Program-made: the position numbers and the translations under genes
Assembly (NCBI GenBank): GCA_020634975.1
Contig: JACKAQ010000001.1
Coordinates: 2,976,001 to 3,040,000, forward strand
Origin: JACKAQ01 sp020634975 [NCBI: Calditrichia bacterium]
Lineage (GTDB): Bacteria; Calditrichota; Calditrichia; RBG-13-44-9
Direction of reading: 5' to 3'
DNA: 64,000 bases
Notes under the pieces: model-generated
Told to the model about the DNA's origin: nothing
The model's database searches: none
The model's input: the letters and a program-made list of their open reading frames with translations, nothing else
Shown: piece by piece, positions 37,831 to 47,396 of the stretch
How the letters are laid out: each line of letters starts with the position of its first letter
How positions within the stretch are numbered: the first letter of the stretch is position 1

Positions 37831-38778
37831 ATGGAATTGGCAAAAACAGTTGTGGTTGCGCTCGGCGGGAACGCCATTCAACAAAAGGGCGAAAAAGGCA
37901 CCATTTATCAGCAGTTTGCAAATACTCGCAGCAGCATGGATGTGGTTTGCGATCTGCTGAAAAATGGCGACCGGGTAATTTTAACCCACGGAAACGGCCC
38001 GCAAGTGGGCAACGAACTCATCCGGGTGGAATCCGCCAGCAATCTGGTGCCGGAGCTGCCGCTCGGACTGCTGGTTGCGGATACACAGGGCGGCATGGGC
38101 TATATGCTCGAACAATGTTTGCTGAATGTGCTGCACGATCGCGGGTTATACAATCAGGTTGCCTGCATCATCACCCAAACGTTGGTGGATAAAAGTGATC
38201 CCTCGTTGAAAAATCCCACCAAATTTGTGGGACCATTTTATGAGGCGCACGAAGTCGAAAACCTGCGCCGGACCCGTGGCTGGGCGCTGAAAGAAGATCC
38301 CGGGCGCGGCTGGCGGCGGGTGGTGCCATCGCCAAAACCGTTGCAAATCATCGAGAAAAATATTATTCGCCAATTGGTGGAAAGCGAAATTGTGGTCATC
38401 GCGGCCGGCGGTGGCGGCATTCCGGTGTATCTGGAAGACAACGGCTGGCTGGAAGGCCTTGACGCGGTGGTGGACAAAGATCTCGCATCGGCGGTGCTGG
38501 CGGCGGATGTCGGCGCACAGGAAATGATCATCCTCACCGGAGTGGACAAAGTCGCCATCAATTACGGCAAACCCGGCGAAACCTGGTTCGACCACCTGAC
38601 GGTGGAAATGGCCCGTAATTTTTTGGCGGACGGACATTTCCCGAAAGGCAGCATGGGCCCAAAAATCGAGGCGGCGATCCAGTTTGTCGAATCCGGCGGG
38701 CAAAAAGTGCTCATCACTTCGGTTGAAAATGCATCGGATGCGCTGCGCGGCCGCAACGGCACCGTCATCACCATGTAA
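37831..38778 (+). CDS. arcC: Carbamate kinase
   Basis: 315 residues from ATG 37831 (AGGAAAGG site). It interconverts carbamoyl phosphate plus ADP with carbamate plus ATP. The amino-acid-kinase fold is seen in VVALGGNAIQQKGEKG, LTHGNGPQVGN, VIAAGGGGIPV, DKDLASAVLA and the C-terminal GSMGPKIEAAIQFVESGG. No arginine deiminase or ornithine carbamoyltransferase is nearby, so the carbamoyl phosphate source is not shown. Only 12 nt separate it from glnE, which suggests co-transcription with a nitrogen-control gene. Confidence 0.95.
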   Translation: MELAKTVVVALGGNAIQQKGEKGTIYQQFANTRSSMDVVCDLLKNGDRVILTHGNGPQVGNELIRVESASNLVPELPLGLLVADTQGGMGYMLEQCLLNVLHDRGLYNQVACIITQTLVDKSDPSLKNPTKFVGPFYEAHEVENLRRTRGWALKEDPGRGWRRVVPSPKPLQIIEKNIIRQLVESEIVVIAAGGGGIPVYLEDNGWLEGLDAVVDKDLASAVLAADVGAQEMIILTGVDKVAINYGKPGETWFDHLTVEMARNFLADGHFPKGSMGPKIEAAIQFVESGGQKVLITSVENASDALRGRNGTVITM

Positions 38779-38790
38779 CAGAAATAAACA

Positions 38791-41700
38791 ATGGAAATTT
38801 TCCCGAGAGAAACATACGAAAAGCTGGTTCAGCCGGACGGGTTTTCGCCTGCTGAAATGGAAGCAATCTACCGTGCGCACGGGTTTGATAACGTTGAAAT
38901 GGCTCATTCAGCGCTGCAACGGATTGCTGTACATCCAGCAGTTGCGGACTGGATCGACAGTTTTGTGCCAGCCCTGTTTTTGGGTTTGGAGAAAACCGCC
39001 AGCCCGAATCGCGCGTTGCTCAATCTCGAACGATTTATCGACCAAAGCCGCGATGCAACGATGCTGAAATCGCTGATGTCGCAGCCGCGATTGCTGGAAA
39101 TGTTGCTCACGCTGTTTACCGGCAGCCAGTTTCTCAGCGATATTTTATTGCGCCATCCCGAGTATTTGCATGATTTAAGCGATGTCCGGCAACTGGCGGT
39201 CATCAAAAGCACCGAAAAACTGGTCACCGAAGGCAACGCATTTTTGCAAACAGACAGCGCCGGACTGGATTCGGTTGACCTGCTGCGCCGTTTTCAGCGG
39301 AAAGAATTGCTGCGCATCGGCATGGGCGATTTGCTCAGCATCATCGATTTTCGCGCGGTGATTCGCCAGTTATCCAATCTTGCGGATGCGATTATCCAGA
39401 TTTGCCTGAAATTATCCCTCAGCGATCTCCCACCCGAAGCGCATCATTTTGCGGTGCTGGGCATGGGCAAACTCGGCGGGCGCGAGCTGAATTACAGCTC
39501 GGATATCGATCTGGTTTTCGTATCGCAAAGCGGCGAGGATGTTACCCAGCAACTCGGGCGAAAGCTGATTGATTTGCTAACACGCCCCACCGCCGAAGGA
39601 TTTTTGTATCGCGTGGACATGCGGCTGCGCCCGTGGGGAAACGCCGGACGGCTGACGCCCGCGCTGGCAGAATATCTCGAGTATTTGAAAACGCACGCCC
39701 AATCTTGGGAAAAACAGGCGCTGCTTAAATCGCGGTTTATCGCCGGGGACGAGGCGATCGGGCAGGCGTTTACCCGCCAGTCGCGCCCGCTGATTTTTTT
39801 GCGAAAAGCCCCGGACGATCAGCGAACAGATGCCGTTCGCAGCGAAGTTCACGGTATGAAACAGAAAATCGAACAGAAGCTCAAACGGCACGGCGGCGAG
39901 TTTGGCGAAGTGAAAAGCGGTATCGGCTCCATCCGCGATGTGGAATTTACCACCCAATATTTGCAGCTCATTTACGGCGACGAATACCCGCAAATTTTGA
40001 CCCGCAGCACGCTGGATGCGCTGGCGCGAATGGCTGCTGCGAATATTTTACCCGCCCGGAATTTTCGTGTGTTGACGGACGGTTACACCTTTTTGCGCTC
40101 GATCGAACATTATTTGCAGATGATGCACAACCAGCAAACCCACCAATTACCGGAAGATGAACGGGAATTGCAATTTCTCGCGCGGCGGCTCGGGTTTGAG
40201 GGAAAAAACAGCGGCACCCAATTGGTGAATCGCTATCGCCAGCACCGGCAGGCGATCCGGGAAATTTACCGGCGCTATCTCGATGCCGGTTACGCCGGAC
40301 AAATGCAGCGCAGCCAGACGACGCAACAGCCGGTTTCCATTCCCTCCGCGCTCAGTTTGGATGCGGTTTACAACACCCTTTTTTCCCAAATTGAAATTAC
40401 CCAACACCAGCAAATGGCGGCGGAACTTAGCCCGGAACAGCCGGTGAAAATCCACACGCTGCAACTGGATGAGAATCGCTGGCAACTCACGGTGGTCGGT
40501 TACGATTATCTCGGTGTGCTGTCGGTGATTTGCGGGCTGCTGTTTGTGCAGCATTTCAACATTGTGGAAGGGCATATTTTTACTTACGATGCGCCCGATA
40601 AATCGAAACCCGGTGTGTATCGCCGGCGCAGATTGCCGATGAGCCAATTGCAAAATCTGCGAAAAAAAGCCGTTGCCGTGCCCGGACGCCGGGTGCTGGA
40701 TGTGCTGACCGTTCAGCGAAACGAACCGGCTTTGCCGGAAACGTGGGATAATTATCAGCAGCGGCTGACCCAATTTTGGGAACTGCTGCGCGACCAGCGC
40801 CGCGACGAAGCCCGTGGCAAACTGGCGCGATTGTTCGCGAAAGCACTGCCGGAGTCCGCTGCAGCGCAAACCCTGCTGCCGGTGGATATCGAAATTGACA
40901 ACACCGCCTCACCCGATTTTACCGTGCTGCGCATCGACGCGCCGGACACGATCGGTTTTCTCTACGAACTCACCAACGCGCTGGCGCTCAACGGGATCGA
41001 CCTCATCCGGGTGGAAATCCGTTCGGTGGGCAATCGGGCACACGACACGCTGTTCGTCACCGATGTGCGCGGCAACAAAATTACCGATCCCCAGAAACAG
41101 CGCCGTTTACGCGCCGCAACCGTTTTGGTGAAACAGTTCACCCATTTGCTGCCGCAATCGCCCAATCCCGCCGCAGCGATGCTCCATTTCCAGCAGTTTG
41201 TCAGCCAGGTGTTCAGCCAGCCGGAAAGTTATGTGGAACTGGCGACGCTGGAACGCCCGGAAGTGCTGGACGCACTGGCGCGATTGCTCGGCGTCAGCGA
41301 TTTTTTGTGGGAAGATTTTTTGCGGATGCAACACGCGAATCTGTTTCCGGTGCTGCAAAATCTCGAATTGCTGAAAGAAGCCGCAACGCCGGAAGAATTG
41401 CGCAACGATCTGAAATCTGCGCTCGAAACCGCTGCCGATACAACAACCCGTCGCCAAATCCTCAACGCGTTTAAAGATCGCGAAATGTTTCGCATCGACA
41501 TGCGCTACATTCAGGGTTTCACCGGGTCTTTTTGGGATTTTTCGGAAGAATTGAGCGATTTGGTGGAAATCGTTATCCGGCAAGCTGTGGAAATTGCGCT
41601 GCCGGAACTGGAAGCGCAGCACGGCGTTCCCCGCACAGCAACCGGCGCGCGCTGTCCGCTGTGCGTTTGCGCATTGGGAAAATTCGGGGGGCGCGAAATG

Positions 41701-42504
41701 GGTTTCGCATCCGATGTGGAACTGATGTTCCTGTTCAGCGAAACCGGCAGCACCGATGGCGAAAAATCACTCACGAACACAGAATATTTCGAAAAACTGG
41801 TCGTCACGATTGCGCAACTCATCGAAGCGCGAAAAGAGGGTATTTTTGAACTCGATTTGCGGCTGCGACCCTACGGCAAAGCAGGGCGAATGGCGGTGCT
41901 GTTGAGTGCATTTGCGGAATATTTTGCGCCGGAAGGTCCGGCGTGGAATTACGAACGGCAATCGCTGGTGCGGCTGCGCCCGATTTTTGGCGATGACGCG
42001 CTCGCAAAAAAAATAGTGGCGCTGCGCGATCAATTTTTATACGAAAGCGCCGCTTTCGACGCTGCAGCGATGCGTGCAATCCGCGAAAAACAGGTGCGCC
42101 AACTCGTCGCCGGCGGCACCGTGAACGCCAAATTCAGCCCCGGTGCGTTGGTCGAGCTGGAATATCTGGTGCAAGGATTGCAGATTTTACACGGCAAAAA
42201 TCACCCGGAACTGCGCCAGACCAACACCCGAAAAGCGTTGGCAGCGCTGGAAAATTGCGGCATCATATCCAAAAAAGATCACGCCGGATTGATGGATGCG
42301 CACCTATTTTTACGCCGGTTGATTGAGGCGCAGCGAATGGTGCGCGGCAACGCGAAAGACCTGACCATCCCGCCGGAAGACAGCGACGAGTTCAATTTTC
42401 TGGCGAAACGCCTCAACTACGGCGACGATATCGACCGCCTTCACGAAGATATGCTGACACACACTGCGTTCATCCAGAAAATCAGCAAAAAATTGCTGCG
42501 CTGA
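38791..42504 (+). CDS. glnE: Glutamine synthetase adenylyltransferase/adenylyl-removing enzyme with two internal ACT domains
   Basis: A 1237-residue protein, longer than the ~950 of E. coli GlnE. Nucleotidyltransferase domain 1 has LGMGKLGGRELNYSSDIDL (~residues 224-242) followed by a GlnD/GlnE helical regulatory region (~300-510). Two ACT-like domains are inserted next: WQLTVVGYDYLGVLSVICGLL (~561) and FTVLRIDAPDTIGFLYELTN (~709). Nucleotidyltransferase domain 2 has CALGKFGGREMGFASDVEL (~957-976) and a second helical domain to the end. ACT pairs in GlnD sense glutamine. Here they could couple adenylylation directly to glutamine, replacing PII/GlnD input. The 3' end is only 2 nt from a convergent gene. 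Confidence 0.88.
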   Translation: MEIFPRETYEKLVQPDGFSPAEMEAIYRAHGFDNVEMAHSALQRIAVHPAVADWIDSFVPALFLGLEKTASPNRALLNLERFIDQSRDATMLKSLMSQPRLLEMLLTLFTGSQFLSDILLRHPEYLHDLSDVRQLAVIKSTEKLVTEGNAFLQTDSAGLDSVDLLRRFQRKELLRIGMGDLLSIIDFRAVIRQLSNLADAIIQICLKLSLSDLPPEAHHFAVLGMGKLGGRELNYSSDIDLVFVSQSGEDVTQQLGRKLIDLLTRPTAEGFLYRVDMRLRPWGNAGRLTPALAEYLEYLKTHAQSWEKQALLKSRFIAGDEAIGQAFTRQSRPLIFLRKAPDDQRTDAVRSEVHGMKQKIEQKLKRHGGEFGEVKSGIGSIRDVEFTTQYLQLIYGDEYPQILTRSTLDALARMAAANILPARNFRVLTDGYTFLRSIEHYLQMMHNQQTHQLPEDERELQFLARRLGFEGKNSGTQLVNRYRQHRQAIREIYRRYLDAGYAGQMQRSQTTQQPVSIPSALSLDAVYNTLFSQIEITQHQQMAAELSPEQPVKIHTLQLDENRWQLTVVGYDYLGVLSVICGLLFVQHFNIVEGHIFTYDAPDKSKPGVYRRRRLPMSQLQNLRKKAVAVPGRRVLDVLTVQRNEPALPETWDNYQQRLTQFWELLRDQRRDEARGKLARLFAKALPESAAAQTLLPVDIEIDNTASPDFTVLRIDAPDTIGFLYELTNALALNGIDLIRVEIRSVGNRAHDTLFVTDVRGNKITDPQKQRRLRAATVLVKQFTHLLPQSPNPAAAMLHFQQFVSQVFSQPESYVELATLERPEVLDALARLLGVSDFLWEDFLRMQHANLFPVLQNLELLKEAATPEELRNDLKSALETAADTTTRRQILNAFKDREMFRIDMRYIQGFTGSFWDFSEELSDLVEIVIRQAVEIALPELEAQHGVPRTATGARCPLCVCALGKFGGREMGFASDVELMFLFSETGSTDGEKSLTNTEYFEKLVVTIAQLIEARKEGIFELDLRLRPYGKAGRMAVLLSAFAEYFAPEGPAWNYERQSLVRLRPIFGDDALAKKIVALRDQFLYESAAFDAAAMRAIREKQVRQLVAGGTVNAKFSPGALVELEYLVQGLQILHGKNHPELRQTNTRKALAALENCGIISKKDHAGLMDAHLFLRRLIEAQRMVRGNAKDLTIPPEDSDEFNFLAKRLNYGDDIDRLHEDMLTHTAFIQKISKKLLR

Positions 42505-42506
42505 AT

Positions 42507-43706
42507 TTACAGCTTCCCGACCGCTTTCAGGCAACCCACAATGCGCTCAAACGTGCGTTGGATATCGCTGTCCAATCCCACCGAAATCCGCACCAAACCC
42601 TCGCTCAAACCCATTTGCGCGCGTTCTTCGACCGGAATTTCGGATGACGTGCTGTGTCCCGGCGAGCTGAACAGCGTTTTAAAATAGCCCAAACTCACCG
42701 CCAGATAACCCACTTTGGCTTCCTGCATGTTCACCATCAGCGCGTTGGCGGTTTCGGCATCGCCCATGTCGATCGTCATCATCCCGCCAAAGCCAAACTG
42801 CGGATTCATCAGCGATTTCATCACATCGAATTGCGGATGATGCGGCAATCCGGGATAGTGCACAATTTGCCCGGCTTCGTGCAATTGTTTGCTCAGCCAC
42901 AGCGCGTTGGTGGAATGTTTTTCCATCCGGATGTGCAGCGAATGCAAATTTTTGAGAATGCTGGCTGCCCGGAAACTGTCCAGCACCGGACCGAGCAGCA
43001 TATTCGCACCGGAATTTACATCCATCAATTGATTGATAAATTCGCTGCTGGCGCAAACGCAACCTGCCACACAATCGCTGGTGCCGTTGATAAATTTGGT
43101 CATGCTGTGTACCACCACATCCGCGCCCATCCGGATCGGTGAAAAAATCATCGGGCTGAAGGTATTGTCCACCACCAGCTTCAGGTTATGCCGTTTGGCA
43201 ATGCGGCTAAGTGCAGGAATATCAGCGATTTCCAGCAAGGGATTGCTCATCGTTTCGCAATAAATGACCCGCGTTTTCGGGGTGATTGCGGCTTCAACTT
43301 CCGCCAAATTGAGTGCGTTTACAAAAGTGGTGCGGATACCCAAACGCGGGAAAAAATTCTTGAACAGCGCATAGCTGCCGCCGTAAATCGTGCGACTGGA
43401 AATAATTTCGTCGCCGGTTTGGCAAAGCTGCAGCAGCGTGGAGCTGATTGCGGACATGCCGGAAGCGGTCACCTGCGCAGCTTCGCTGTCCTCCATTCGC
43501 GCCAGTGCCTGCGCCAGATATTTGTTGCTCGGGTTCCAGTGTCGCGAATACAAAAAACAGCCTTCTATTTCGTGCTCGAACACTTCTTCCATTGTTTTTG
43601 GGCTGAGAAAAGTGTAAGTCGATGAATCTGTGATGGAAGGATTGACATCGCCAAATTCGCCGAAAACCAGATAATCCTGAATGTTGCTTCCCGGATCAAA
43701 CGCCAT
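42507..43706 (-). CDS. Cys/Met-metabolism PLP enzyme (methionine gamma-lyase / cystathionine gamma-lyase family)
   Basis: 399 residues. The PLP Lys is residue 204 in VVHSMTKFINGTSD, with VVDNTFSPMIFSP upstream and YSRHWNPSNKYLAQALA near the N-terminus. The overall layout matches family PF01053. The exact reaction (methionine gamma-lyase, cystathionine gamma-synthase or O-acetylhomoserine sulfhydrylase) is not decided by what I can see. An Lrp-type regulator lies 11 nt upstream in the same operon, which favours an amino-acid catabolic role such as methionine gamma-lyase. ATG 43706 follows AAGGAG. Confidence 0.85.
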   Translation of the reverse strand: MAFDPGSNIQDYLVFGEFGDVNPSITDSSTYTFLSPKTMEEVFEHEIEGCFLYSRHWNPSNKYLAQALARMEDSEAAQVTASGMSAISSTLLQLCQTGDEIISSRTIYGGSYALFKNFFPRLGIRTTFVNALNLAEVEAAITPKTRVIYCETMSNPLLEIADIPALSRIAKRHNLKLVVDNTFSPMIFSPIRMGADVVVHSMTKFINGTSDCVAGCVCASSEFINQLMDVNSGANMLLGPVLDSFRAASILKNLHSLHIRMEKHSTNALWLSKQLHEAGQIVHYPGLPHHPQFDVMKSLMNPQFGFGGMMTIDMGDAETANALMVNMQEAKVGYLAVSLGYFKTLFSSPGHSTSSEIPVEERAQMGLSEGLVRISVGLDSDIQRTFERIVGCLKAVGKL

Positions 43707-43717
43707 GATGACGCTCC

Positions 43718-44203
43718 TTATTTTGTTGTTTCTATTGGAATTGACGGCACATTTTTCACCTCGGAAAGAACCAGCGTGGTTTGCATTTTGCTCATTCCGG
43801 GAATTTTCGCCAATTTATGCAGAATAAAATTTTCGTAATCAGAAATGGACGCTGCCACCACTTTCAGCAGAAAATCAGCTTCACCGGTGATGTGGTAACA
43901 TTCCAGCACTTCCGGCAGCTCGTGAATGGCGTTTTGGAACAGATCGATGGATTGCAACTGGTGCATCGACAGCGTGACGGAAATCCACGCGGTGATATCG
44001 ATGCCCACCGCTTTGGGATCGACCCGGGCGCTGTATCCGGTGATGACGCCGGCTTTTTCCAGCCGTTTGACGCGCTCCAGCATTGCCGGCGGGGAGATGC
44101 CCACTTTTTCGGCGAGCTGCGCATTGGTGATGCGCCCTTTTTTTTGCATGATCTGCAATATCTGCTGATCGACGGCATCGAGATTGTAAACGGGTTGTTG
44201 CAT
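43718..44203 (-). CDS. Lrp/AsnC-family transcriptional regulator
   Basis: 161 residues. N-terminal helix-turn-helix: LDAVDQQILQIMQKKGRITNAQLAEKVGISPPAMLERVKRLE, split here as helices at ~8-50. The C-terminal RAM/ligand domain contains VLECYHITGEADFLLKVVA and a final ...TLVLSEVKNVPSIPIE. It is the first gene of an operon with the Met-gamma-lyase-family enzyme and probably regulates it in response to an amino acid. The 150 nt upstream are AT-rich and likely hold its operator, but no clear palindrome stood out. Confidence 0.93.
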   Translation of the reverse strand: MQQPVYNLDAVDQQILQIMQKKGRITNAQLAEKVGISPPAMLERVKRLEKAGVITGYSARVDPKAVGIDITAWISVTLSMHQLQSIDLFQNAIHELPEVLECYHITGEADFLLKVVAASISDYENFILHKLAKIPGMSKMQTTLVLSEVKNVPSIPIETTK

Positions 44204-44302
44204 TGTTTCCTAAGTATATTTTGTAAAATTTATTTTCAGACAAATATAATTAGGTGAAAACGTAAAAAAAAGAATAATTGTAAAAAGTGATTTCGGCGGG
44301 TC

Positions 44303-44330
44303 AAAAAAGGGCGCTGATGGTTCAGCGCCC
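44303..44330 (-). terminator. Rho-independent terminator after the subtilisin gene
   Basis: Stem GGGCGCTGA/TCAGCGCCC (44309-44330) with a minus-strand U run (44308-44303). Confidence 0.9.
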
Positions 44331-44355
44331 CGAAGTAGAAAAAATGTGGGGATTG

Positions 44356-47211
44356 TCAGCGAATGAGCAGCATTTTTCGAGACTGCACTGCAGCCTGCGT
44401 TTCCAGCCGATAAAAATAAACGCCGCTGGCAACCGGCATTCCACGATTATCGCGCCCGTCCCAATTGACGCTGTAACGTCCGGCGGTTTGTGCCGCGTTC
44501 ACCAATGTGCGCACTTCCTGCCCGGCTATGTTGAATATTTTCAATGAGATATTGCCGGCGGTTGCCAACCGGTATTCGATGGTTGTGGTCGGGTTGAACG
44601 GATTCGGGTAATTCTGCGCCAGCTCAAAATCGTCCGCAACCGGATTCGGCAAATCGTCGATGGCGGTGGGATTGTCCCACAGCGTTTGCGCGTTATCTGC
44701 ATGTTGCTGCAAATCCGCGAGGGTATTTGCGCCGATAACGGCGAACGCAATTTCCACCGAACTGTTCGGCGGAATGCTCAGTGGTCCGGTGCCAACGAGG
44801 GTGGAAATATCTGTGTTATCCAGCGATTGGGTTTGCAGCCCGCCGCTCAAAAAATTCCATTTTTCGCTGTCCGAAAAACCATCATAAATTTCGTTGGAAT
44901 TGTGGACTGCTTTGAACGAACCACCAGCGACATTTGTGAGCAATCGCGTTCCCACCAATCGCGTGGGTGCGGATGCGTTGTTCATCGCGTACAGCATGTT
45001 GCGATCGCTGTCGTAGCGCACGTAATCGTTGGCGGTGCTGTTGATGTCCCAATCGAAAAACAGTCCGGCGTGCACGTTGTTCAGCGCAGTGGCGTTGTTG
45101 TTAAAAATGGTGTAATGAAAAATTACGAAATCCTGGTTTTCCGTGCGGTTATCGGCATACGATTTTTGGAGAACGCTGATGCCCAGCGGCGTTGCAGCCA
45201 GCGAATCGGTGAGCAAAATAGCGCCTTCTTCGTTGGAAAATGCGCCGGGGGAAACCACGCTCAAATCTTCGCCGGTGGCGGGCAGGAAATCATCGTCCTG
45301 TGTGCTGCCGTCGGCGCCGCGAATGCAGTCGGAAACTGTGCCGGTTCCGGTGCCGATCATCAATCCGCCCTCAAACAGATATCCGTTGGAATTATACACA
45401 AAACCCACGCCCGGCGTGCCGTCGAATCCGGTGAAACCGATGTTACCCTGCGTGGTGATGGATGTTTGCAAAATCCCGGTGTTGTGCGATGCGAAGCTTG
45501 GCGGCGTAACGGTCAGCGTGAAAAAATCGCGATCGCTGTAGGTGCCGTCGGTGATATCCAGAAAAAAGCGCAGCACGTGCCCGTTGGTTGCGGCAGCACT
45601 GACGCTGAACTGGAAACTGCCGGTGAGCACATCGTTGCTGTTCATCGTGCCCAAATTGGCAATTTCTGATGTAACGGAAACCAGATTGTCCTCGCTGCTC
45701 AGCGTAACGGAAACGTTGCCGGATGCGGCGAGATAGTTGATAAATTCCAGCGTCAAATCGATGGTTTCGCCGGCGTCAACAATGCCGTCGCTGCCGCTAT
45801 CGGTGAAAAATACGTCGCTCAGCCGAATCGCCGGAATCGAGAAATCGGTAACAGCCCGCAGCGCGTTGATGCGTCCCTTTCCCGTCAATCCCGAAATGCC
45901 GGGATTCACTGCGTCAATCGGATCGCAGGTGACCCGGATTTGCTCGCGCAATTGGTCAACTGTGTAACCGGGATTCGCGGTTTTCACCAATCCCGCCAAA
46001 CCCGCGGCCATCGGGCTGGCCATCGATGTTCCCGAATATGCGGAAGAATAGGTGTTATTCGGCGTTGTGCTGTAAATGCCTACGCCCGGTGCAAACACAT
46101 CCACGGTTGCGCCATAATTGGAAAAACCCGCTTTTACGTCGCTGGTTTTGTTGGTTGCGCCAACCGCCAAAACATGGTTGTAATTGGACGGATAATGCGG
46201 CAATGCATCGTTATTTGAACCGGCATTTCCGGCTGCCGCGACAATCAGTACATTGTTGGCGTAGGCAAAATTGATCACATCCTGCTCCAGTCGCGATGCA
46301 TTTCCGGCACCGCCCCAACTGCAATTGATGATGTCTGCGCCGTTCGCAACGGCATAGCTGATGCCGTCGTATCCAAATTGAACGATGCGATCCGCGGTCG
46401 GGCTGGCGGCGCAAATGCCCATAATTTCGCAGTTCCAACTGATGCTGCTCACGCCAATGCCGTTGTTAGTAACGCCGCCGGCAGTTCCCGAAACGTGGGT
46501 GCCGTGTCCGGCGCTTTGCGGTGTGTTGGACAATCCGGTGGGATCGTTGCTGCTGTTCGCAAAATTCCAGCCGCGAATGTCGTCCACAAATCCGTTGGCG
46601 TCGTCGTCGATGCCGTTTCCGGCAATTTCACCGGGATTTGTCCAGATGTTGGTCACCAAATCTTCGTGATCCCAATCGGTGCCGCCGTCAACAACGGCGA
46701 TAACAACACTGCCCTGCTCACCTTTTACCACATCCCAGGCTTGCGACGCCTGAACCTGCGGAAACTGGCTCATTGCAGCATATTGCGGATCGTTCGGCGT
46801 ATCCGCCAGTGGATAGGTATATTTCGGTTCGGCATATTCGATATTCGGATCGGCGGTCAGCGCTGCCGCAATCTGCTGCGGATCAGCATCGCCGCGATAG
46901 CTCACATTATAAATGCTTTCGATTGAAACGGGATTGGCAATTCCGCTGTGCATTGCTCGCGATGGCAGTAGCTGGCGGAGCTCGATAACTCCGATTTCCC
47001 GGAATCGCTCGTCCAGTGAAACAATACCTGTCGTCGCCGTACGCTCGCCGAATTGCATGCTATTTTTAAATTTCACGACAACCATGCCGGGAACAACACC
47101 TTGACCGGATTGCTCGTTCATTTTTACCACCGATTCAACATTATCCCGGGCGAACATTGCGCCGGTCAGCAGCAAACAACCTATCGCGATTCGAACAAAA
47201 ATGTGTGTCAT
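44356..47211 (-). CDS. Secreted subtilisin-like serine protease (S8) with type IX-type C-terminal sorting domain
   Basis: 951 residues. Signal peptide (~1-21), a propeptide-like region with VPGMVVVKFKN (~40) and an S8 catalytic domain with Asp175 (AVVDGGTDWDHEDL), His236 (AGHGTHVSG) and Ser396 (YSGTSMASP). Beta-rich modules follow, then a C-terminal ~85-residue domain starting FELAQNYPNPFNPTTTIEYRL and ending GVYFYRLETQ...KMLLIR. That is the FlgD-like, type A sorting signal used for type IX secretion in FCB bacteria. The protein is therefore probably exported to the cell surface and acts on extracellular proteins. A terminator follows. Confidence 0.93.
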   Translation of the reverse strand: MTHIFVRIAIGCLLLTGAMFARDNVESVVKMNEQSGQGVVPGMVVVKFKNSMQFGERTATTGIVSLDERFREIGVIELRQLLPSRAMHSGIANPVSIESIYNVSYRGDADPQQIAAALTADPNIEYAEPKYTYPLADTPNDPQYAAMSQFPQVQASQAWDVVKGEQGSVVIAVVDGGTDWDHEDLVTNIWTNPGEIAGNGIDDDANGFVDDIRGWNFANSSNDPTGLSNTPQSAGHGTHVSGTAGGVTNNGIGVSSISWNCEIMGICAASPTADRIVQFGYDGISYAVANGADIINCSWGGAGNASRLEQDVINFAYANNVLIVAAAGNAGSNNDALPHYPSNYNHVLAVGATNKTSDVKAGFSNYGATVDVFAPGVGIYSTTPNNTYSSAYSGTSMASPMAAGLAGLVKTANPGYTVDQLREQIRVTCDPIDAVNPGISGLTGKGRINALRAVTDFSIPAIRLSDVFFTDSGSDGIVDAGETIDLTLEFINYLAASGNVSVTLSSEDNLVSVTSEIANLGTMNSNDVLTGSFQFSVSAAATNGHVLRFFLDITDGTYSDRDFFTLTVTPPSFASHNTGILQTSITTQGNIGFTGFDGTPGVGFVYNSNGYLFEGGLMIGTGTGTVSDCIRGADGSTQDDDFLPATGEDLSVVSPGAFSNEEGAILLTDSLAATPLGISVLQKSYADNRTENQDFVIFHYTIFNNNATALNNVHAGLFFDWDINSTANDYVRYDSDRNMLYAMNNASAPTRLVGTRLLTNVAGGSFKAVHNSNEIYDGFSDSEKWNFLSGGLQTQSLDNTDISTLVGTGPLSIPPNSSVEIAFAVIGANTLADLQQHADNAQTLWDNPTAIDDLPNPVADDFELAQNYPNPFNPTTTIEYRLATAGNISLKIFNIAGQEVRTLVNAAQTAGRYSVNWDGRDNRGMPVASGVYFYRLETQAAVQSRKMLLIR

Positions 47212-47312
47212 TCAATAACCCTTTCCATCGAAAAACCAATTTGAAATGTAAAATTAATCGATAAAAATACACAGTATCGAAAACGAATCAAAATATAATT
47301 CCGGTGAATATG

Positions 47313-47355
47313 CCCCAAAAATACAAACGCCGACGGGGATGCAACCGTCGGCGTT
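47313..47355 (-). terminator. Terminator after the TonB-domain gene
   Basis: An 11-bp perfect stem AACGCCGACGG/CCGTCGGCGTT (47326-47355). On the minus strand it is followed by TTGTATTTTT. It lies 40 nt past the stop codon of the TonB-domain gene. Confidence 0.8.
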
Positions 47356-47396
47356 CGCGCTTAGCTTAGGAAGGAGAAGTGTTTGACGCTTGTTTC

